Assembly: GCA_031286245.1 (NCBI GenBank)
Contig: JAITUO010000208.1
Coordinates: 1 to 7,438 of the forward strand
DNA length: 7,438 nucleotides
DNA from: Coriobacteriales bacterium
GTDB lineage: Bacteria; Actinomycetota; Coriobacteriia; Coriobacteriales; UBA8131
Direction: 5' to 3'
This document shows positions 1-5,768 of the stretch, one piece after another. Each line of letters begins with the position of its first letter. Position 1 is the first letter of the stretch. The position numbers and the translations under genes were made by a program. Under the pieces are notes generated by a model. It ran no database searches, had not been told where the DNA came from, and worked only from the letters and a program-made list of their open reading frames with translations.

Positions 1-392
1 TTGGTTGTCATTCCATCGGTGGTTTGGAAAGCATTGACAACCGTGATAACCACCGCCACCTCCAGGTTGTATCTGTCAGTCATGGAGCGCATGTCTATGA
101 CGACAGCCAGAACTGCCTCTAGTTCGGAGCTGTATGTTCCAGTTTCGCGGTATAGTTGCTTGATGTTGTCCCAGAAACCGACAGTTTTTGGATACAACGT
201 TTGATGATAATTCTTGATCAATGCGATGTCCTGCTGGTCAACTAGATATCCATAGCGAACTCCAGAGTACTTTTGCATCAGGGTGAAAAGCATGGCCTCT
301 GTAGCTGCAGTGGTTTCTGTAGCTACTTGGGCCTCTATAGTCTCTGGCTGGGTTTTGCTTTGCTTCGATTCACCTTCAAAGGTATTGATCAT
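1..392 (-). CDS. Hypothetical protein, N-terminal part (cut by window edge)
   Basis: Reading the minus strand from an ATG at 392-390 gives 130 codons without a stop up to the window edge, so the C-terminus lies outside. The start follows an AGAGG-like stretch four bases upstream, and an in-frame TGA lies further upstream, which bounds the N-terminus (a TTG about seven codons earlier is the alternative). The first ~35 residues are polar and rich in Glu, Gln, Thr and Ala (low complexity, probably disordered). After that the sequence becomes mixed and globular, with YSGVRYGYLVD, YPKTVGFWDNI and a hydrophobic stretch VAVVITVVNAF near residues 112-122. I do not recognise a family and propose no function. 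It is divergent to the nitroreductase gene. Codon use is regular and the frame is long, so I think it is real. Confidence 0.6.
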   Translation of the reverse strand, partial: MINTFEGESKQSKTQPETIEAQVATETTAATEAMLFTLMQKYSGVRYGYLVDQQDIALIKNYHQTLYPKTVGFWDNIKQLYRETGTYSSELEAVLAVVIDMRSMTDRYNLEVAVVITVVNAFQTTDGMTT

Positions 393-418
393 TCTGCCTC
401 TAGCCCCCAACTCAAAAC

Positions 419-445
419 CGTGACTTCACCAGCGTGAGTCACGCT
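419..445. promoter_or_regulatory. Palindrome / small hairpin in divergent intergenic region
   Basis: Positions 431-445 read AGCGTGAGTCACGCT, a perfect 7-bp-arm palindrome around a central G. CGTGACT at 419-425 also pairs with AGTCACG at 437-443, so an alternative hairpin is possible. It lies between two divergent genes, 26 bp upstream of the minus-strand start at 392. That position suits an operator for that gene. No T-run follows on either strand, so a terminator is less likely. The function is inferred from symmetry only. Confidence 0.3.
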
Positions 446-627
446 AGATGCAACATAAAAGCTTACTATAACGCAGTCAGACGGTTTTTTACGATGTTTT
501 TCCGACCTACAGGAAAGCTACCGATAGCTGGCTGACGGTTAGCCACCATCAAGTTGAGGCAAACCTATAACGTACCTACAACAAGCCAAGCAGTTATACT
601 GCTAACAATAACGATTTGGACTCACAC

Positions 628-633
628 GGAGGG
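628..633 (+). promoter_or_regulatory. Ribosome binding site of the nitroreductase gene
   Basis: GGAGGG lies nine bases before the ATG at 643. It selects that ATG over an in-frame TTG at 616, which has no such site and would add nine residues before the conserved N-terminus. Confidence 0.7.
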
Positions 634-642
634 ATTTCAAAA

Positions 643-1197
643 ATGAACGAAACTTTAAAGACAATTGCTGAGCGCTATACCTGCCGGTCGTTTACTGGTA
701 CACCGGTCAAACGCGAGGAGTTGGAAGCCATCACGCTTGCAGGCGCTCAGGCACCAACAGCTGCCAATTCACAACGCTTTCGAATCATTGTCATCGACAA
801 CAAGGACTACATTGATGAGCTGGATGCGAGGATGATTGCGATCTTCGAATCGCAAAACCCTGGCGCCATGGATCGAATCCGGGATCGTGGCGGCAAAGCT
901 CTGTATAATGCTTCCGCAATGATTTTTCTGGCTGTCGAGCACAGTGGGCCTTGGAGTGCTGACCTCGACGGTGGCATTGTGATCCAAAACATGGTGTTAG
1001 CAGCGCATTCACTGGAGGTTGGCAGTTGCATTAATGCCATGTGTCGCGTCCTGTTCGAAGGCGAGGCTGGCGCTGAGTTCAAAAAGCAGCTGCAATTCCC
1101 CGATGGCTTTGATTTCTGTTGTGGCATACTGTTTGGCTATCCGACAGATTTTGGCCGGCCACATGCACCGGCGACCGACAAGATAATCTGGCTCTAA
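643..1197 (+). CDS. Nitroreductase-family FMN oxidoreductase
   Basis: A 184-residue protein of the FMN-dependent nitroreductase superfamily, which are usually dimeric cytoplasmic enzymes that reduce nitro groups, quinones or flavins with NAD(P)H. The N-terminal motif RYTCRSF (residues 11-17) matches the flavin-phosphate-binding RRSxRxF region. APTAANSQRF (38-47) corresponds to the family's APSaxNxQPW segment, here with RF instead of PW. SLEVGSCI (123-130) fits the 'gLGs' turn, and GILFGYP (161-167) is the typical C-terminal GyP motif, followed by a short basic tail. Length is normal for the small one-domain members. The start is set by the GGAGGG site. No partner gene is co-transcribed: the next gene is the convergent tRNA. 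The substrate cannot be read from the sequence. Members with this architecture in anaerobes often act on unknown electron acceptors. Confidence 0.9.
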   Translation: MNETLKTIAERYTCRSFTGTPVKREELEAITLAGAQAPTAANSQRFRIIVIDNKDYIDELDARMIAIFESQNPGAMDRIRDRGGKALYNASAMIFLAVEHSGPWSADLDGGIVIQNMVLAAHSLEVGSCINAMCRVLFEGEAGAEFKKQLQFPDGFDFCCGILFGYPTDFGRPHAPATDKIIWL

Positions 1198-1263
1198 TGG
1201 TTAAGCAGCTCTAAATAATTAAATAGTTAACTTGTTCTGAGCGTTATTAGTTTAATTGGTACT

Positions 1264-1293
1264 GCCGGTAAGCAGCTTTGGCTGGTTACCGGC
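1264..1293 (+). terminator. Hairpin downstream of the nitroreductase gene
   Basis: GCCGGTAA (1264-1271) pairs perfectly with TTACCGGC (1286-1293), with an inner CAGC/GCTG stem and a four-base loop. It begins 66 bp after the nitroreductase stop. The bases after it (TTCCATT) are only moderately T-rich, so it is at best a weak intrinsic terminator. Confidence 0.4.
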
Positions 1294-1297
1294 TTCC

Positions 1298-1349
1298 ATT
1301 AAAAAAGCGAAGCCCGTATCAGTTGTTCAAGCAACAGATACGGGCTTCG
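1298..1349 (-). terminator. Intrinsic terminator of the tRNA-Glu gene
   Basis: On the minus strand CGAAGCCCGTATC (1349-1337) pairs over 13 bp with its complement at 1320-1308. A further GTTG/CAAC pairing lies inside and a six-base loop closes it. Six T residues follow (complement of 1301-1306). It lies 12 bp beyond the tRNA 3' end, so it is the tRNA's terminator. On the plus strand no T-run follows. Confidence 0.85.
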
Positions 1350-1360
1350 TCAAATTCATC

Positions 1361-1436
1361 TGGTACCCCCAGCGGGGTTCGAACCCGCGATTTCCACCTT
1401 GAAAGGGTGGCGTCCTAACCGCTAGACTATGGGGGC
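1361..1436 (-). tRNA. tRNA-Glu (anticodon UUC)
   Basis: The minus strand folds into a full cloverleaf of 76 nt including an encoded CCA. The acceptor strands are GCCCCCA and TGGGGGT, with A as discriminator. The D-arm contains TAGCGGTTA. The anticodon stem CCACC/GGTGG encloses loop CTTTCAA, giving anticodon TTC (Glu). The T-arm is GCGGG-TTCGAAC-CCCGC. Position 1 is G and position 72 is T, so the top acceptor pair is G:U, as also seen in chloroplast-type tRNA-Glu rather than the G:C of E. coli. A possible -10 element TATCAT (complement of 1450-1455) lies 13 bp upstream, with no good -35. That promoter region overlaps the earliest possible starts of the divergent gene. Confidence 0.97.
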
Positions 1437-1463
1437 AAATCGAAAAGGTATGATAACACAAAT

Positions 1464-1468
1464 GGGAG
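1464..1468 (+). promoter_or_regulatory. Ribosome binding site choosing the start at 1474
   Basis: GGGAG lies five bases before ATG 1474. The in-frame ATGs at 1429 (inside the tRNA gene), 1450 and 1462 have no comparable site and fall in the tRNA promoter region. Confidence 0.45.
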
Positions 1469-1473
1469 ATGCC

Positions 1474-2091
1474 ATGTGCACTATCGAGGTTCCAGTACGC
1501 TCAATACGTCCGGAGGATGAAGGCAACAGGTCATCAAGGCGTGTAAGTGAACTTGAGAGCGAGGAGCACTTGGGCACAATACCTCCCATGCGCCAAAGTG
1601 ACCGGGAGATCACAGACAACTCCGAGCTGGAAGCAGTACTGGTTGCTAGCTTGGTATGCCACCTGGCAATCAACGACCCTGCAGGTGCTCCCTATATTGT
1701 TGCATTATGTTATGGCTACGATTTCAACACAATCTCCCGTGAATTGACCTTGTGGTTTCACTGTGCAAAAGAAGGTCTTAAGCTCGACCTGCTTAACCAA
1801 GACCACAGAGTGAGCTTTCAGATGGAAAGCCGCTTGTCACTGGTAAAAGGAACCGGTGTGCAAGCCTGTGACTGGGGTATGGACTACGAGAGTTTAGTCG
1901 GTCAGGGAACAATTACAAAAGTCGAAGATAGAGATGAAATACTACACGGACTAGACTGCCTGCTATCGCATTATGGCGGCTCAGGATTACCCTATGTCGA
2001 ACCAACTCTATCGCATACAGAGATACTGCGCTTAAATGTAGTGAGTTTTACTGGCAAGCGCAGCCGCCGGCTGTGGCCTCAGGTCGTATAA
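1474..2091 (+). CDS. Pyridoxamine 5'-phosphate oxidase-like / NimA-like FMN-binding protein
   Basis: A 205-residue protein whose core (from residue 39, MRQSDREITD) matches the split-barrel FMN-binding family that includes 5-nitroimidazole reductase NimA and PNPOx-related proteins. Family hallmarks are LVCHLAINDPAGAPYIVALCYGYDF (central strands, residues 60-84, shortened here to key positions), WFHCAKEGLKLDLL (94-107, the flavin phosphate and ring contact region), ACDWGMDYESLVGQGTI (131-147) and the C-terminal LNVVSFTGKRS. It is probably a cytoplasmic dimer binding FMN or F420; its substrate is unknown. The ~38 residues before the core are charged (RRVSELESEEH) and not part of the usual fold. 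Initiation at ATG 1588 would give the typical ~167-residue form but has no clear ribosome site, so I chose 1474. It is the second small flavoprotein here, but it is not co-transcribed with the nitroreductase. Confidence 0.82.
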   Translation: MCTIEVPVRSIRPEDEGNRSSRRVSELESEEHLGTIPPMRQSDREITDNSELEAVLVASLVCHLAINDPAGAPYIVALCYGYDFNTISRELTLWFHCAKEGLKLDLLNQDHRVSFQMESRLSLVKGTGVQACDWGMDYESLVGQGTITKVEDRDEILHGLDCLLSHYGGSGLPYVEPTLSHTEILRLNVVSFTGKRSRRLWPQVV

Positions 2092-2095
2092 AGTA

Positions 2096-2110
2096 CAATT
2101 ATCGTAATTG
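2096..2110. promoter_or_regulatory. Palindrome upstream of the pst locus
   Basis: CAATTA-TCG-TAATTG is a perfect inverted repeat of 6-bp arms around three bases, 41 bp before the first pstB start. TTGACC (2108-2113), which resembles a -35 box, overlaps its right arm, but no clear -10 follows at the right distance. It could be an operator of a phosphate regulator; I do not see a recognised Pho box. Symmetry and position are the only evidence. Confidence 0.3.
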
Positions 2111-2150
2111 ACCGACGTAGCTTTATCCCGACAGACGAGAGTTATTCACC

Positions 2151-2936
2151 ATGCCAGAGACACCCGGATCGATCAAACTGAAGACCAGAAGACTCAACCT
2201 TTATTATGGCAACTTCCATGCTTTAGGCGACGTCGAAATGGATATCAAAGAGTGTTCGATCACCGCTATCATTGGTCCGTCCGGCTGTGGCAAGTCGTCG
2301 CTGCTTAGAGTATTCAACAGAATGAATGACCTGATCGCTAGCGCCCGGGTAGTTGGAGAAGTCTTGCTTGATGATATCAACATCTACCAAAAAGCCTTTG
2401 ATGTCGCCATACTTAGAAAACGAGTCGGTATGGTTTTTCAGAAACCAAACGTCTTTCCGATGAGTATCTATGACAACATTGCCGTTGGCCCACGCCACCA
2501 AGGAATCAAGAAAAGACAGGATCTGGACGATATTGTTGAGAGTTGTCTGAGACAGGCAGCTCTTTTTGAAGAGGTCAAAGATAAGTTGAAAACGCCCGGC
2601 CAGTCTTTAACCCTAGGAGCGCAACAGCAGCTCTGTATCGCCCGTGCATTGGCAGTCGAGCCAGAGGTAATCTTGATGGATGAGTCCTGTAGTGCCCTTG
2701 ACCCGGAATCGACAATGCGAGTCGAAGAGTTGATGCTAAACCTGGCCAAGCAATACACCATTGTCATCGTCACCCATAATATGGAGCAGGCTCTGCGTGT
2801 CTCTGATATGTCGGCATTTATGATGATTGGAGAAGACCGGATCGGTCGGTTGGTTGAGTACGCCCAGACGACAGAAATGTTTGCCAACCCAAAAGACAAG
2901 CGGACTGAGGACTATATCACCGGCCGCTTCGGCTGA
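2151..2936 (+). CDS. pstB: Phosphate ABC transporter ATP-binding protein PstB, copy 1 (degenerate signature)
   Basis: A 261-residue PstB-type ATPase of normal length, predicted to act on the cytoplasmic face of the PstC/PstA channel. Seen in order: aromatic A-loop region (YYG, 18-20), Walker A GPSGCGKSS with Lys48, Q-loop VFQKP with Gln97, Walker B VILMDE with Asp177 and catalytic Glu178, D-loop SALD (181-184), H-loop His209, and the PstB C-terminal tail DYITGRFG. The ABC signature is altered. In an ungapped alignment with copy 2 anchored on EVKD and LCIAR, LSGGQQQR becomes LTLGAQQQ (153-160): Ser to Thr, first Gly to Leu, Gln to Ala and Arg to Gln. Each of the last three needs at least two base changes, so a sequencing error is unlikely. 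As a homodimer it would lack a normal signature in both sites. A weak GAGAG ribosome site lies nine bases before the ATG. It is 213 bp upstream of pstS rather than at the operon's end. Inferred role: the subunit supplying the working Walker A/B site in a heterodimer with copy 2. Confidence 0.95.
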   Translation: MPETPGSIKLKTRRLNLYYGNFHALGDVEMDIKECSITAIIGPSGCGKSSLLRVFNRMNDLIASARVVGEVLLDDINIYQKAFDVAILRKRVGMVFQKPNVFPMSIYDNIAVGPRHQGIKKRQDLDDIVESCLRQAALFEEVKDKLKTPGQSLTLGAQQQLCIARALAVEPEVILMDESCSALDPESTMRVEELMLNLAKQYTIVIVTHNMEQALRVSDMSAFMMIGEDRIGRLVEYAQTTEMFANPKDKRTEDYITGRFG

Positions 2937-3072
2937 TCGTGTTTCGGTCGTTAGATTATTTTCGGCTAATGAACTGTTCCATAACCTCATCATCAATGCT
3001 GTTTGTTGCCGCCTAGAATTCTCCCGCTCCCAGCTTGTGGACCGACAGCGCCAGCTTCTGAAGTATAATGGC

Positions 3073-3120
3073 AAAGGCATCTCAAGTGTCTGTATCTCGG
3101 CCTGCTGGTCGATGCCTTTT
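3073..3120 (+). promoter_or_regulatory. Candidate hairpin between pstB copy 1 and pstS
   Basis: AAAGGCATC (3073-3081) pairs with GATGCCTTT (3111-3119) over nine bases around a 29-base loop, ending in a short T-run (3117-3120). It lies in the 213-bp gap before pstS and could act as a weak attenuator or processing site separating pstB1 expression from pstS-C-A-B2. The large loop and short T-run make it weak. The rest of the gap shows no gene and no clear promoter; TTAACA occurs just before pstS. Confidence 0.25.
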
Positions 3121-3149
3121 GTCAAGATTGGGTAATTAACATCAAGCAG

Positions 3150-3971
3150 ATGTCTGGCACTCTCGAAAGAATAATGAGAAGCGGCTTCGCCGCGATTTTG
3201 GTCTTATCCACATGTTTATTATCATCCTGTGACAGGGAGTCAGAAATGAGGATAATCGTTGCTGGCTCTACCTCTGTCCAGCCATATGCCGAGATTTTGG
3301 CCGAGGCTTATTGTGACATGTATCCGGAAATTGCTGTCGACATCCAGGGTGGGGGATCATCGGCTGGAGGCACTGCGGCACAAACTGGGACAGCGGACAT
3401 TGGCATGTCGTCGCGAGCCTTGAACCAGCAGGAAGAAGGCCTGTATGTGATCGAGATCGCGAAGGACGGGCTGGCGATAATCGTTAATCCTGCCAATCCG
3501 ATCAACAATTTGACTTTGGAGCAGGTCAGTGCCATATATAGCCAGCGTATAGACAATTGGAGCAGCCTTGGTGGCAACAATGCCAAAATCCACGTCATCG
3601 CCCGCGAGGACGGCTCTGGCACTAGAAGTGCTTTCGTGGATCTGGTAATGCATAACAGCAAGATCTCTCCGCGCGCCATTGTCCAGGATTCGAATGGAGC
3701 AGTGCGCCAGCTGGTAGCTGATGATCCGAATGCTATCGGGTTCATCTCACTGGGGCTGGTCGATATCGGCGAGCGTCCGGTTAAGGCGCTGAGCCTGGAC
3801 GGTGTAGCAGCAACCCATGACAATGTGGTCAATGGCAGTTATAACCTGACCCGGCCGTTTATTTTTGTCACCAAGAGCGAGCCGCGTGGGATCACGCTGG
3901 ATTTCATCAACTATGTGCTGTCTGATGAAGGACGGCGGATATTGCTGGCAGAAGGTCTGGTCGTGGACTAG
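3150..3971 (+). CDS. pstS: Phosphate-binding lipoprotein PstS
   Basis: A 273-residue solute-binding protein that captures inorganic phosphate outside the membrane and delivers it to PstC/PstA. The N-terminus is a lipoprotein signal peptide: hydrophobic FAAILVLSTCLL, then lipobox LSSC with lipidated Cys27 and Asp28 after it. The mature part has the PstS phosphate-binding segments: AGSTSVQPYAE (near 38-48), GGGSSAGGTAAQTGTADIGMSSRAL (central residues Ser/Gly and Ser-Arg of the ligand site), AREDGSGTRSAF (helix N-terminus that holds phosphate) and VQDSNGAVRQLV. The C-terminal IGFISLGLV and FINYVLSDEGRRIL are usual for PBP-like PstS. An ATG at 3174 would give a shorter, equally good signal peptide beginning MRSG; neither start has a strong ribosome site. 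It is separated by five bases from pstC. Confidence 0.95.
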   Translation: MSGTLERIMRSGFAAILVLSTCLLSSCDRESEMRIIVAGSTSVQPYAEILAEAYCDMYPEIAVDIQGGGSSAGGTAAQTGTADIGMSSRALNQQEEGLYVIEIAKDGLAIIVNPANPINNLTLEQVSAIYSQRIDNWSSLGGNNAKIHVIAREDGSGTRSAFVDLVMHNSKISPRAIVQDSNGAVRQLVADDPNAIGFISLGLVDIGERPVKALSLDGVAATHDNVVNGSYNLTRPFIFVTKSEPRGITLDFINYVLSDEGRRILLAEGLVVD

Positions 3972-3976
3972 CAGAT

Positions 3977-4828
3977 ATGTCAAAGCTTAGGGAGAAGACA
4001 CCGGGTTTTATTTTTATGGCACTGGCCCTGTCCTCGATTTCAGCGCTGGCCCTGATCACCGTTTTTATCATCGTTAACGGCGCACCGATCATTGCCAAAG
4101 TCGGGTTTATTGACTTTGTCTTTGGCATGACCTGGGCTCCTTCGGAAGGTGAGTTCGGCATCTTCCCGATGATCCTGGGATCAGTCCTGGTCACATTGGG
4201 AGCAGCGATCATCGGAGTGCCGGTCGGCATCTGTTGTAGTATCTTTTTGGCTGAGTTTGCTCCCGTCCCATTACGTGGCATTTTCAGGCCGGCTATCCAA
4301 TTGTTAGCTGGTATCCCTTCAGTGGTTTATGGCTTTTGGGGCTTGTTGTTCATCGTGCCTTTAATCCGCGACCGCCTGGGTGGGCCAGGTCTTTCGATTT
4401 TGGCTGGAGCCATCATACTGGCGATAATGATCCTGCCAACTATCATCAGCATTTCAGAAGTTTCGCTGATAGCTTTGCCTCGTCACTACAAAGAAGGCTC
4501 GCTGGCATTGGGATTGACCCACTGGCAAACCATTCGCTCAGTGATGATGCCGGCAGCAAAATCGGGCATTGTAGCGGCAGTCATATTGGGTATTGGTAGA
4601 GCGATCGGTGAAACGATGGCTGTCATCATGGTTTTGGGTAATGCTGTCGCTGTGCCTGAGTCGATCCTCGACCCAGTACGCACCTTAACCACTAATATCG
4701 GCATTGAGATGGGATATGCCTCCGGCGAACACCAACAGGCGCTGTTTGCTACTGGCATCGTGTTATTTGTGATCATCATGATCTTAAACCTGCTGGCTCA
4801 GTACATCACAACCAGGAGGCCAAGGTGA
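3977..4828 (+). CDS. pstC: Phosphate ABC transporter permease PstC
   Basis: A 283-residue inner-membrane permease, one half of the phosphate channel. About six membrane segments can be seen, near residues 13-34, 63-90, 107-130, 138-158, 196-220 and 257-276. The coupling (EAA-type) loop between segments four and five, RHYKEGSLALGLTHWQTI (169-186), is the surface that contacts the ATPase. It is followed by GIGRAIGETMAV (205-216), typical of PstC. AGIPSVVYGFWG (111-122) is the conserved permease segment shared with PstA. It starts five bases after the pstS stop and its stop overlaps the pstA start, so it is co-translated with both. Assignment to PstC rather than PstA rests on gene order and the RAIGETMAV motif. 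Confidence 0.93.
   Translation: MSKLREKTPGFIFMALALSSISALALITVFIIVNGAPIIAKVGFIDFVFGMTWAPSEGEFGIFPMILGSVLVTLGAAIIGVPVGICCSIFLAEFAPVPLRGIFRPAIQLLAGIPSVVYGFWGLLFIVPLIRDRLGGPGLSILAGAIILAIMILPTIISISEVSLIALPRHYKEGSLALGLTHWQTIRSVMMPAAKSGIVAAVILGIGRAIGETMAVIMVLGNAVAVPESILDPVRTLTTNIGIEMGYASGEHQQALFATGIVLFVIIMILNLLAQYITTRRPR
4814..4819 (+). promoter_or_regulatory. Ribosome binding site supporting the GTG start of pstA
   Basis: AGGAGG inside the end of pstC lies five bases before GTG 4825. It is the strongest ribosome site in the locus and fixes the non-ATG start, so the repeat-bearing N-terminus of PstA is very probably translated. Confidence 0.8.
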
Positions 4829-5751
4829 GCGATGAAACTCGCACAGATGCGAGCGACAAGCCGCGCACAGATGCGAGCGACAAGCCGCGTACAGATGCGA
4901 GCGACAAGCCGCGCATGAGAGTCAACCCTCGAATCACCGAACGTATCGCCAAGGCAATCATCTGGTCAGCCGCCTTACTGGTGATGGTTGTTTTGCTGGC
5001 AATCATTATCTACATCCTGATCAAAGGCCTGCCAGTGATCGACTGGCAATTCCTGACTGAAAACCCACACAACATGGGAAGAGACGGTGGGGTCTTCTCC
5101 ACAATAATTGGCACCTTGATGGTAGTGGCGGTGGCAATCATAATCGCAGTGCCCTTTGGCATCGGCACGGCTTTTTACCTGGCGGAGTACACGCGCGAAG
5201 GACTCTTCACACGAATCGTGCGTTTCAGTGCCGAATCACTGGCTGGTATCCCATCAATCGTCTATGGATTGTTCGGTTTTCTATTCTTTGTGATCTACCT
5301 CGACTTGGGCTGGTCGGTGCTTTCTGGCGGTTTGACGCTGGCAGTAATGATTCTACCGACCATCATCCGCACTTCTGAGGAAGCCATCATCACTGTGCCG
5401 CGATCATACCGCGAAGTCAGTTTCTCACTCGGTGGCACCAAATGGCAGACCACCCTAAAAGCGGTCTTCCCCTCAGCTCTGCGTGGAGTCGCCAATGGCA
5501 TCATCTTAAGCATCGGCCGGTGCATCGCCGAAACCGCCGCCGTGGTGCTGACCGCGGGATCGACACTGAGGATGCCAACTTCGCTGTTCTCGCCAACCCG
5601 CACGATGGCCGTGCACTTTTACATTCTGGCACGTGAGGGCATCAGCATGGAAAACGCCTATGGAACAGCCGCTCTGCTGATCATCCTGATCTTCATCATC
5701 AACGTTGTGGTGAACGCTCTGATCGACCGGTTTGTAGCCAAGAATCGATGA
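4825..5751 (+). CDS. pstA: Phosphate ABC transporter permease PstA with repeat-bearing N-terminal extension
   Basis: A 308-residue permease, the second half of the phosphate channel. Membrane segments lie near residues 42-66, 92-120, 140-158, 165-182, 222-245 and 279-303. The coupling loop is RSYREVSFSLGGTKWQTT (193-210), then GIILSIGRCIAETAAV (225-240), the PstA form of the motif. AGIPSIVYGLFG (140-151) matches the PstC segment. Translation begins at GTG, overlapping the pstC stop by four bases (GTGA). The first ~30 residues are unusual: three copies of RTDASDKP precede the first membrane segment, a highly charged cytoplasmic tail not found in ordinary PstA. The gene ends in ATGA, where the stop overlaps a possible start of the second pstB. 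The channel is therefore a PstC/PstA heterodimer with two different coupling loops, each able to prefer one ATPase copy. Confidence 0.94.
   Translation: MSDETRTDASDKPRTDASDKPRTDASDKPRMRVNPRITERIAKAIIWSAALLVMVVLLAIIIYILIKGLPVIDWQFLTENPHNMGRDGGVFSTIIGTLMVVAVAIIIAVPFGIGTAFYLAEYTREGLFTRIVRFSAESLAGIPSIVYGLFGFLFFVIYLDLGWSVLSGGLTLAVMILPTIIRTSEEAIITVPRSYREVSFSLGGTKWQTTLKAVFPSALRGVANGIILSIGRCIAETAAVVLTAGSTLRMPTSLFSPTRTMAVHFYILAREGISMENAYGTAALLIILIFIINVVVNALIDRFVAKNR
4840..4911 (+). repeat. Three in-frame 24-bp tandem repeats at the start of pstA
   Basis: Three adjacent copies (4840-4863, 4864-4887, 4888-4911) each encode RTDASDKP. They differ at one base only (C to T at 4890, silent), so the expansion is recent. 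The unit is a multiple of three, so changes in copy number keep the frame and only change tail length. Confidence 0.95.
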
Positions 5752-5755
5752 ATGG

Positions 5756-5760
5756 TAAGG
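5756..5760 (+). promoter_or_regulatory. Ribosome binding site for the second pstB
   Basis: TAAGG lies eight bases before ATG 5769, separated by seven T and a G. The overlapping ATG at 5748 (in ATGA with the pstA stop) has no such site, which favours 5769, though translational coupling from 5748 remains possible. Confidence 0.5.
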
Positions 5761-5768
5761 TTTTTTTG

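Noticed and set aside
2468..2899. 143-codon minus-strand open frame inside pstB copy 1
   Set aside because: It lies fully opposite a clear PstB gene and its product is Ser/Arg-rich with no family resemblance; it is a shadow frame.
2827..3135. 102-codon plus-strand frame across the end of pstB copy 1 and the gap
   Set aside because: The first third overlaps PstB in another frame, and the remainder has no family features or ribosome site.
3308..3832. 174-codon minus-strand open frame inside pstS
   Set aside because: It is antisense to conserved PstS motifs and its product is low-complexity with no recognisable domain.
5761..5767. Seven-T run as a programmed frameshift site in pstB copy 2
   Set aside because: It most likely lies in the spacer between the ribosome site and ATG 5769, outside the coding sequence.
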